From Bacteroidales bacterium (lineage in GTDB: Bacteria > Bacteroidota > Bacteroidia > Bacteroidales > UBA932), in the NCBI GenBank assembly GCA_024681565.1, contig JAILAO010000096.1, positions 1-5,299 on the forward strand: a DNA stretch of 5,299 bases. Reading direction: 5' to 3'. Position 1 is the first letter of the stretch. The number at the start of each line of letters is the position of its first letter. This document shows, piece after piece, positions 1 to 4,820 of this stretch. The notes beneath the pieces were generated by a model that made no database searches, had not been told where the DNA came from, and saw nothing but the letters and a program-made list of their open reading frames with translations. A program made the translations under genes and the position numbers.

Positions 1-236
1 AGCTGTCCGGTGAACAGGCGCGGCTGCTGCGACCCGGAAGCGGAGGCGTAGATGACATAGCCGTTCCCGGTCCCCAGGGAATTCCCGGCCAACTCCGGAT
101 CCGCCCGGGTTTCCGCAGCCCGGGCGACCGGTTGCAGGACCAGTTCCTGCCGGAACCCGTCCGCTCCCTCCCCGCCGCAGGCCTGTACCAGCAACAGCAG
201 GGAAAGCACTGCCGTAGATTTAAAACACTTTTTCAT
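1..236 (-). CDS. Lipoprotein, probable second fimbrillin or pilus accessory subunit (5' part only)
   Basis: The first 78 codons of a minus-strand gene that runs off the left edge of the window. It begins MKKCFKSTAVLSLLLLVQAC: a charged N-terminus, a hydrophobic stretch and a signal peptidase II lipobox (V17-Q18-A19-C20), so the product should be a lipoprotein exported to the cell envelope. After the Cys comes a Gly-rich spacer, then a stretch with several Arg residues (R39, R44) and a beta-strand-like segment GYVIYAS. This resembles the N-terminal layout of Bacteroidales fimbrillins, in which an Arg-rich segment is processed after export. It starts 55 bp after the stop of the main fimbrillin and lies on the same strand, so it is probably co-transcribed and could be a tip or accessory subunit. 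No diagnostic domain is visible in this fragment. The lipoprotein call is firm; the fimbrillin call rests on context and overall layout. Confidence 0.75.
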   Translation of the reverse strand, partial: MKKCFKSTAVLSLLLLVQACGGEGADGFRQELVLQPVARAAETRADPELAGNSLGTGNGYVIYASASGSQQPRLFTGQ

Positions 237-247
237 ATCAGGGGTAC

Positions 248-273
248 CCCGGCAGGCGGTCAGGCCCGCCGGG
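248..273 (-). promoter_or_regulatory. Intergenic hairpin between fimbrillin and downstream gene
   Basis: 248-257 and 264-273 can form a 10-bp GC-rich stem (one G-U pair in the minus-strand RNA) around a 6-nt loop. It lies in the 55-bp gap after the fimbrillin stop. No T-run follows it on the minus strand, so it is not a classical terminator. A 3'-end-stabilising or partial attenuating structure, setting more fimbrillin than downstream subunit, is possible. A perfect palindrome GGGGTACCCC (241-250) overlaps its outer edge. Confidence 0.5.
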
Positions 274-291
274 ATAAAGCATTGACAGTTT

Positions 292-1554
292 TCAGTTCAA
301 GTTTACGGTGCTGCCACTTTCGACGAAATCGGCGACCGTTTCGGTAATGACGATCTCGTTGAGGGCCAGGTCCAGGTTGTAGATATACTTCTTGCCCTTC
401 TCCCAGACGCCGCGGAGTTCGTTGAAGGTGTAGTAATAGGTATTGCCCCCGATCTCATAGGTGAGCGTGAAATTCTCCTTCGCCTGCTCGGGGATCAGGA
501 GTGTCTCGCCCAACTGGGCATAAGCGGCATTGTATGTGACGGGAAGGCCGTATGCAGCCTTGAGATCCGCCGTAACGACGGCTGCCACGTTCGATGGGGA
601 CACCTTGGCGCCGGTGGCGACCGCATCGTCAATGCCGTCGGAATCCGTATCCTGGAGTACGTAGTTCTTCAGGACGGCATTGGCGGCTTTGGCAGAAAGA
701 CCGCTCCAGGCGGCACTGAGCCCGTTGCGGCTGTTGTCGACCGTAAAGGTCCCGACCGTCTCCAGGGTCACGTCGGCATCCGCGAGGGCGGCCGGAGCCG
801 CGGCGGAGGGATCGGCGGCTTTCGCCACCTGGTAATCCCGCAGGGCCTTGACGCGGGCTTCGGTATAGAAAGCGATCTCCCGGAGCGTAATCTTCCCGGA
901 AACGGACGCATCATTCACCTTGACGTTGAAGATGAGAAGGGCCTGTGCATGGTTGAAGCTCATCGGCGTAGCATGGGAAGGACCGCCGCTGGCTGCACTG
1001 GTCTGGCCGTTGGCGACGGCATAGAGGACATCGACCTGGTTGGCATACGTATCGACTCCGTTGAAGGATAAGGCGGAGGCGGCATCGGTCTTGGCAGCGT
1101 TCCAGAAGGCCGTCCAATCGGGGGCGGCCGCTGCGTTGGCGGCGATGGCATTGTGATCCTCCCGGGGCAGGGCGTAGGCCAGGAAATCCATCTTCACCCC
1201 GCCGATCGGCCAGTAGATGGAGGCGGGAGAAGCATGCCACTGGCGGGTGTCAGCTGCAGCGGCGGACGTGTTGACACCCGCCGGGTCGTCTGCAGTCGTG
1301 GCGAACAGCTGCTCCGTACCGGAGAAAAAAGACGGGTTTTCCATGATGCCGGAAGCATTCTTCTGCGTGGCCGCCGCATAAATGCCATACGTCTTGGGCA
1401 TCGAGATGCCGGTCAGTTCGGCACCTTTGGTCATCGCTCCGGAAACAACTTTGAAACGGAGCTCGTCCGGCATCTCTTCGATCACGGTCCCGGACTTGTT
1501 GCAGGCGGCCAGGGCCAGGAGGGCGGCGCCTGTGAGAATCATTGTTTTTCTCAT
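292..1554 (-). CDS. Fimbrillin family lipoprotein (Mfa_like_1-type), likely fimbrial shaft subunit
   Basis: A 420-residue fimbrillin, presumed to polymerise into a type V pilus-like surface fibre. The start chosen gives MRKTMILTGAALLALAAC: a signal peptide with lipobox L15-A16-A17-C18. An upstream in-frame ATG at 1731 would add 59 residues without signal-peptide character and overlap the preceding gene, so it was rejected. Family features seen: a short N-terminal segment (RFKVVSGAMTKG, about 33-44) followed by a YGIYAAA strand; an IYWPIGGVKMDFLAYA block (113-128); a MSFNHAQALLIFNVKV block (198-213); and a C-terminal part with IPEQAKENFTLTYEI (354-368), YTFNEL, then W-x-K-G-K-K-Y-I-Y-N (384-393) and a terminal strand ending VADF. 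Ala-rich loops occur at 97-101, 138-144 and 250-262. An Asp-rich loop DTDSDGIDD (302-310) resembles a calcium-binding loop. The gene lies 64 bp after the DUF5119 gene and has no promoter box of its own. Family assignment is strong; the shaft role is inferred from operon position and size. Confidence 0.9.
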   Translation of the reverse strand: MRKTMILTGAALLALAACNKSGTVIEEMPDELRFKVVSGAMTKGAELTGISMPKTYGIYAAATQKNASGIMENPSFFSGTEQLFATTADDPAGVNTSAAAADTRQWHASPASIYWPIGGVKMDFLAYALPREDHNAIAANAAAAPDWTAFWNAAKTDAASALSFNGVDTYANQVDVLYAVANGQTSAASGGPSHATPMSFNHAQALLIFNVKVNDASVSGKITLREIAFYTEARVKALRDYQVAKAADPSAAAPAALADADVTLETVGTFTVDNSRNGLSAAWSGLSAKAANAVLKNYVLQDTDSDGIDDAVATGAKVSPSNVAAVVTADLKAAYGLPVTYNAAYAQLGETLLIPEQAKENFTLTYEIGGNTYYYTFNELRGVWEKGKKYIYNLDLALNEIVITETVADFVESGSTVNLN

Positions 1555-1618
1555 TGTGATGATAATTAATGGGTTAATAAAGTTTGTTGAATGTTTAATA
1601 TGTTTCCTGTCGGACATA
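1555..1618 (-). other. AT-rich leader of the fimbrillin gene
   Basis: A 64-bp gap between the DUF5119 stop and the fimbrillin ATG. It is strikingly AT-rich compared with the GC-rich genes around it, with several TTAA/ATTAAT words and no Shine-Dalgarno sequence. AT-rich, unstructured leaders are associated with strong translation in Bacteroidetes, fitting an abundant structural subunit. I found no TAnnTTTG box on the minus strand here, so transcription probably arrives from upstream. Confidence 0.4.
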
Positions 1619-2635
1619 TCAGGTGAGTGGCACTTCGATGATCTCCGCTTCCCAGTCGCCCACGGCCGGAGTGAATCCGCCGCCCCCGCCGTCTTCCGGG
1701 ACCACCATCGCTTCGTCGATAATGATCTCATGGGCGGTGTTGTCGGGATTGTCGAACTGGTCCGTCACGTCGAAAACCCACTGGTATCTGCTGCCGTTTC
1801 CGGAGGTGACCAGCACGTTGAGATATACATTCGCAGCCGTCTGCGGATATTTGCCGAATGTATTGAACACGGTAAAGAGCCGTCCCTTCTCCCCGTCGAT
1901 GACGGACGGGAAGCAGATTGCGGCGGGAGCATAAGGGCAATGCAGGTCCCAGAGGTAACAGGACGGGATCTGCCCGGTGACGAACACCTCCGCCTCCCGG
2001 ATCCGGCCGGCGCCTACGACATTGAGCACTTCGAGGGAATAGGTCTGCACGACCGACTCCGCCTCGGTCTCGATCACGACGGTCCGGTCTTCTCCGGCTG
2101 CGTGGACCGGCACCACCACCTGCCGGCGGGCTACGAAGAGATGGTCCGGTTCGTGGATGACCGGGTATTCGCAGACGGCCTCCGCGGCTTTGGTCCCGCC
2201 CGCCTTCACCCGGGTTCCGGTCCGGGAAGTATAGGCATACGCGCCGCCCCGGGTCTCCGTCCCGGCGACCCGGGTACTCTCCGTACCCAGCGAATAGAGG
2301 ATCATATCGTATACGCCGGCGGGAAGGTCGATGAACCCTCCTCCGGACGGGAGGAAGTCCTCGGCGACCAGTTCGTGCGATCCGGCGTCGTAGAAGCAGA
2401 CGCGGACCGTTTCCGGTTTCTTGCCGATGAGTTTGTCCCGGTACTCCGGATGGGTTTCGAGCCCGATGCCGGGATGCGCCGGAACATCGGCGGCAAGCCG
2501 GAAATCCAATTGAAGATAGACTCCGGCAGCAGGGTCATGCAACGGAATGCGACGGCAGCCGGAAAGAAGAGAAAGGAGGGCCCAAACCGGCAGAATCATC
2601 CGGGGCAGGCAGAAATCAGACAGGCATTTCTTCAT
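1619..2635 (-). CDS. DUF5119 domain lipoprotein of fimbrial operon
   Basis: A 338-residue predicted lipoprotein. The N-terminus has a hydrophobic segment (M13-L24) and a lipobox L24-S25-G26-C27. The body matches the DUF5119 family found beside fimbrillin genes in Bacteroidales: an early ETVRVCFYD strand, the motif LPAGVYDMILYSLGTEST (about 104-121) characteristic of the first half, and a C-terminal signature VFDVTDQFDNP, then a P-E-D followed by five Gly and Phe (GGGGGF), then GDWEAEIIEVPL at the end. Its ATG shares bases with the stop of the DUF3575 gene (ATGA, 4-nt overlap), which fixes the start at 2635 and implies translational coupling; an internal Met at codon 13 is a weaker alternative. 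The molecular function of DUF5119 is not established as far as I know. By position between an outer-membrane barrel and a pilin it could anchor or nucleate the fibre, as Mfa2/FimB does in Porphyromonas, but that is inference. Confidence 0.85.
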   Translation of the reverse strand: MKKCLSDFCLPRMILPVWALLSLLSGCRRIPLHDPAAGVYLQLDFRLAADVPAHPGIGLETHPEYRDKLIGKKPETVRVCFYDAGSHELVAEDFLPSGGGFIDLPAGVYDMILYSLGTESTRVAGTETRGGAYAYTSRTGTRVKAGGTKAAEAVCEYPVIHEPDHLFVARRQVVVPVHAAGEDRTVVIETEAESVVQTYSLEVLNVVGAGRIREAEVFVTGQIPSCYLWDLHCPYAPAAICFPSVIDGEKGRLFTVFNTFGKYPQTAANVYLNVLVTSGNGSRYQWVFDVTDQFDNPDNTAHEIIIDEAMVVPEDGGGGGFTPAVGDWEAEIIEVPLT

Positions 2636-3942
2636 CGGGCACCTCCTCTTTTTGCTGCGTATATGGGAACGGTCAGCGATATCTGTGCGCGGGTGGGGCC
2701 GAACCAGCGGGTGTAGTGCGTCACCCCCTTGCGGCGGAAAGCCATGCCGCCCCGTTCAAAGGTATCATAGGGCTGTGACGGGGAATAGATGTATCCGAAG
2801 CCCAGCCCGAACTCCAGGTGCATCCTGTCCTGGAAGACCGGCACGGCATAGAGGTAATCCGCACCGACATTGACAAACTCTCCCTGGTGTCCGGTCCAGT
2901 CTCGCTCGAAATCATAGTAACCGGCGGCGGCATAGAGTCCCAGGGAGTGCCCGAGCAGACGCTGCCGGGGCTTCTCCCGCCTGGACGGGAACCAGTAGCG
3001 TACTTCAAGGTCGAAGGCAAGCAACTCGCTGCAGGAGCCCGAATGGTCCAGGCCTCCGCGGTGGCCGGTTCGCCAGAGCCAGGGATAAAAATAATCGGCG
3101 CCGAGACTCCAGCGTCCGCCGAGGGGAATCTCCAGGCCGAGATTGGCCAGGGGCACGGCCAGCACATTGGTCCGCAGGGCAAAAAGCATCTTTCTTCCGG
3201 AAAGGCCGGACTCCGGCCGGGCAGCGTTCCGCAGCGGTTCCGGAGCAGGCCGGGGACGACCGAGGCTGCTTCCGGCGGGCACGGCCCGACCCACGTAGAC
3301 GGTGTCCGGCGACGCAGGGATCTCCCGGACGGTATGGAAGACGACACAGCGCACAGAGCCGCCGGCGGCACGCAGTTCCGGGAAAACTTCCCGCTCCAGC
3401 CAGCGCCAGACTTTCCCGGACTGCAACTGCATCAGCTGACGCTTGCGCCCGTCCACCACCCGGCCTCCGCGGGTGATCCACGCCGGGGTATTTTCTATGA
3501 TGTCCAGGGCTTCGTCCCGCCAGGGAAGGTCAAGCGCACGGACAGCCGCCGCCAGCCCATCCCAGTCCTCGCCGACGGCCTGGTACCGGAACAGGAGCGG
3601 ATCCACCGGAAGTGTCCGGCGCAGAAACCCTTCGATGCTCCGGGCACGGGCTTCCGAGAGTTTCCGGTTCCTGTCCGTCCGGCCCTCCGGAGAAGCGGCG
3701 GAACGGACGCTGATATAGCGGACGACGGCCGTGCTGTCGGAGAGCAGCGTCTCCAGCTCCGCCTGGAAGGCGGCCAGCCGCAGGGCATTCTCCCGGAAGG
3801 CCGGATCCACCCGGGACTCCCCCTGCCGGAAATAGATCTTCATCTCCAGGGTATCGCAACGCACAGGCCGTGCGTTTGCCACCGCCATCCCGAAAGAGAG
3901 CGGCAGCAGACAGATGAGGACGGACTTCAAGTCAAAAATCAT
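2632..3942 (-). CDS. DUF3575 outer-membrane protein with OmpA-like N-terminal domain
   Basis: A 436-residue exported protein, probably in the outer membrane. A signal peptide spans residues 1-24 with likely cleavage after A-N-A. Residues about 30-200 look like a divergent OmpA-like domain: the strand MKIYFRQGESRVDP, then ISVRSAASPEGRTDRN and KLSEARARSIEGFL, matching the N-x-x-LS-x-x-RA core, although the usual TD-x-x-G Asp is replaced by a SPEG turn. A Pro/Arg-rich linker (about 208-250) leads to a DUF3575 barrel (about 253-428): FALRTNVLAVPLANLGLEIP, GRWSLGADYFYPW, GHSLGLYAAAGYYDFE, LEFGLGFGYIYSP and the closing FGPTRAQISLTVPI are typical. A TTG one codon upstream (3945) is possible, but the ATG at 3942 is preferred. 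It is the first gene of the fimbrial operon. No TAnnTTTG promoter faces it in this orientation between 3943 and 4016; expression probably depends on the invertible segment upstream. A role in pilus secretion or cell-wall anchoring is plausible but unproven. Confidence 0.88.
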   Translation of the reverse strand: MIFDLKSVLICLLPLSFGMAVANARPVRCDTLEMKIYFRQGESRVDPAFRENALRLAAFQAELETLLSDSTAVVRYISVRSAASPEGRTDRNRKLSEARARSIEGFLRRTLPVDPLLFRYQAVGEDWDGLAAAVRALDLPWRDEALDIIENTPAWITRGGRVVDGRKRQLMQLQSGKVWRWLEREVFPELRAAGGSVRCVVFHTVREIPASPDTVYVGRAVPAGSSLGRPRPAPEPLRNAARPESGLSGRKMLFALRTNVLAVPLANLGLEIPLGGRWSLGADYFYPWLWRTGHRGGLDHSGSCSELLAFDLEVRYWFPSRREKPRQRLLGHSLGLYAAAGYYDFERDWTGHQGEFVNVGADYLYAVPVFQDRMHLEFGLGFGYIYSPSQPYDTFERGGMAFRRKGVTHYTRWFGPTRAQISLTVPIYAAKRGGAR

Positions 3943-3987
3943 CAAAAAACATTTTCCAGGTCCGCCCTCCGGAAACCCTTTCGGGAT

Positions 3988-4713
3988 TCAAGGAGTTAAA
4001 ACGGACATTAAAAAAACCCGCCGGACCAGAGTCGGACGGGGAGCGTAAATAATTTGACTGAAATTGTTTTCGGAAACGAATTTTTTTCTATCTTCGCAAT
4101 GTTTTAATGTCCCATAAATTAATTCGTTACGGGCAATCCAGTTGTTTAAGGTTTTTGTCGTAACGCCCAGTTTCCGGGCGGTCTCCGCCTTGCTTTTTCC
4201 CGCCCCCAGCATTTTCTTGATCTGTTCGCTTTTCGCGTCGAGCCGGTAACGGTTGTTGCGGGCCCCCTGCGGCCTTCCCAGCCGGATTCCTTCCGCCCTG
4301 CGGCGTGCCAGCGCCTCCCGGGTCCGCTGGCTGATCAGGTTCCGCTCGATTTCGGCAGAAAGGCCGAAAGCGAAGGCCAGCACTTTGGACTGGATGTCAT
4401 CCCCGAGCCGGTATCCCTCCTTGACCGTCCACACACGGCAGCCGCGTTCCATGCAGATGCTCAGGATCTCCATGACCATGAACAGGTTCCTCCCCAGACG
4501 GGATAGTTCGGAGCAGATGATGAGATCGCCGCGGCGGACTTTCTTGAGGTATTTTCCCAACTTGCGCTTGCCGTAGTCCCGGGTCCCGGAGATGGTTTCC
4601 TCGATCCACCTGTCGGCGGAGAGTCCCTCCCGGAGGCAGAACTGTTCGATCTCATAACGCTGGTTCTCGACCGTCTGACGGTCTGTGCTGACACGGATAT
4701 AGCAAAAAATCAT
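3988..4713 (-). CDS. Mpi-family serine recombinase (DNA invertase)
   Basis: A 241-residue small serine recombinase that cuts and rejoins DNA through a phosphoserine link to invert short segments. The resolvase domain starts MIFCYIRVSTDRQTVENQR, with catalytic Ser9 and Arg7. The second active-site cluster is SELSRLGRN with R72 and R75; the dimerisation E-helix is LAFAFGLSAEIERNLISQRT (111-131); and a C-terminal helix-turn-helix lies at about 172-193 (KSKAETARKLGVTTKTLNNWI). This closely follows the B. fragilis master invertase Mpi type, usually about 190-200 residues. The start at 4713 was chosen because the preceding 20 codons from 4773 do not resemble the family. The extra C-terminal tail (205-241) reads through a promoter, a terminator and both repeats of the putative invertible segment, so it is probably not conserved protein. 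After inversion the frame would end at residue 216 with tail KPAGPESDGERK. It lies 45 bp before the DUF3575 gene. All catalytic residues are present, so it should be active; a local target is inferred. Confidence 0.92.
   Translation of the reverse strand: MIFCYIRVSTDRQTVENQRYEIEQFCLREGLSADRWIEETISGTRDYGKRKLGKYLKKVRRGDLIICSELSRLGRNLFMVMEILSICMERGCRVWTVKEGYRLGDDIQSKVLAFAFGLSAEIERNLISQRTREALARRRAEGIRLGRPQGARNNRYRLDAKSEQIKKMLGAGKSKAETARKLGVTTKTLNNWIARNELIYGTLKHCEDRKKFVSENNFSQIIYAPRPTLVRRVFLMSVLTP
4003..4013 (+). repeat. Left inverted repeat GGACATTAAAA of putative invertible segment
   Basis: The sequence GGACATTAAAA is the exact reverse complement of 4102-4112, with 88 bp between the arms. Matching stops on both sides, so the clear homology is 11 bp. 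The last four A residues also form part of the U-tract of the minus-strand terminator. Confidence 0.65.
4010..4040 (-). terminator. Rho-independent terminator inside the invertible segment
   Basis: 4017-4026 pairs with 4031-4040 in a 10-bp GC-rich stem (one G-U pair, one C-C mismatch in the minus-strand RNA) with a 4-nt loop at 4027-4030. It is followed directly on the minus strand by seven T residues (4016-4010). The plus strand has no T-run after the stem, so termination is one-directional. In this orientation it lies between the recombinase and the fimbrial genes and would block read-through. It falls inside the recombinase reading frame, before the stop codon. Confidence 0.65.
4064..4096 (+). 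promoter_or_regulatory. Bacteroidetes-type promoter facing away from the fimbrial operon
   Basis: The -7 box TATCTTCG (4089-4096) matches TAnnTTTG with one change. A TTG at 4064-4066 could serve as the -33 element, with a slightly long 22-bp spacer that is T-rich. Transcription would start at about 4102, at the right inverted repeat, and run antisense into the recombinase gene. No plus-strand gene follows for about 700 bp, which makes the box hard to explain unless the segment inverts. Confidence 0.55.
4102..4112 (-). repeat. Right inverted repeat TTTTAATGTCC of putative invertible segment
   Basis: Reverse complement of 4003-4013. It falls in codons 201-204 (G-T-L-K) of the recombinase, just after the helix-turn-helix, so a flip keeps the catalytic and DNA-binding parts intact and changes only the tail. 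It lies 5 bp downstream of the promoter -7 box, about where transcription would start. Confidence 0.65.
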
Positions 4714-4729
4714 AAAAGGGTGTTTCCGG

Positions 4730-4737
4730 CAAATATC
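4730..4737 (-). promoter_or_regulatory. Possible -7 box for the recombinase gene
   Basis: On the minus strand the sequence reads GATATTTG, one change from TAnnTTTG, 16 bp before the chosen recombinase ATG at 4713. This would give a very short leader of about 11 nt. No well-spaced -33 TTTG was found. Its position supports the 4713 start over the longer one at 4773, which would lie upstream of the transcript start. Confidence 0.3.
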
Positions 4738-4776
4738 GGCAAACAGGAAGAAGTAATAAAAAAGCAAACTCACTCC

Positions 4777-4807
4777 GTTACGGAAAAATGCTTATATTTG
4801 TTACGGA
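4777..4807 (+). repeat. Direct repeat GTTACGGA flanking the -7 box of the RelA/SpoT gene
   Basis: GTTACGGA occurs at 4777-4784 and again at 4800-4807, 23 bp apart, one on each side of the TATATTTG box. The first copy is also part of a short dyad, CCGT-T-ACGG (4775-4783). A seven-base match GTTACGG recurs at 4126-4132 near the right inverted repeat. This could be a regulator binding site or chance. Confidence 0.3.
4793..4800 (+). promoter_or_regulatory. Promoter -7 box (TATATTTG) of the RelA/SpoT-family gene
   Basis: TATATTTG is a perfect match to the Bacteroidetes -7 consensus TAnnTTTG. It lies 20 bp before the ATG at 4821, so the transcript would begin near 4806 with a leader of about 15 nt. 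A clear -33 TTTG is not visible. The box lies in the 107-bp divergent region shared with the recombinase. Confidence 0.6.
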
Positions 4808-4820
4808 TAGGCCCAAAATT

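Larger units (their letters stand above)
4003..4112. other. Putative invertible promoter/terminator segment (OFF orientation)
   Basis: A 110-bp segment bounded by perfect 11-bp inverted repeats, located between an invertase gene and a fimbrial operon. Inside are a plus-strand promoter just within the right repeat and a minus-strand terminator just within the left repeat. As sequenced, the promoter points away from the operon and the terminator blocks transcription toward it. Flipping the segment would place the -7 box at about 4026-4019 on the minus strand, giving a leader of roughly 70 nt to the ATG at 3942. Invertible promoters of this kind drive capsule loci under Mpi in B. fragilis. Here the inversion is predicted from sequence and not shown. 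Confidence 0.65.

Noticed and set aside
1555..1731. 59-codon N-terminal extension of the fimbrillin
   Set aside because: It overlaps the DUF5119 gene, lacks a signal peptide, and would bury the clear lipoprotein signal that starts at 1554.
1382..2716. Long plus-strand open frame of 444 codons across the fimbrillin start and the DUF5119 gene
   Set aside because: It is antisense to clear family members, has no recognisable domain, and shows the His/Arg/Gly/Asp-rich composition of a shadow frame in GC-rich coding DNA.
3961..3987. Possible promoter or hairpin in the leader just upstream of the DUF3575 gene (CCC-GAAA-GGG)
   Set aside because: Only a 3-bp stem with a GAAA loop, and no TAnnTTTG box on the minus strand; treated as plain leader sequence.
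2818..3999. Long plus-strand open frame of 393 codons opposite the DUF3575 gene
   Set aside because: It is fully antisense to a well-supported outer-membrane protein gene, with no domain, signal peptide or promoter box; a by-product of codon bias.
4069..4087. Short hairpin TTCG-GAAA-CGAA followed by seven T on the plus strand
   Set aside because: The stem is only 4 bp and AT-containing, too weak for a terminator, and it sits within the spacer of the proposed promoter.
4714..4773. 20-codon N-terminal extension of the recombinase (start at 4773)
   Set aside because: Serine invertases of this type begin a few residues before the Y-x-R-V-S motif, as with the ATG at 4713; the extension is hydrophobic and unlike the family.
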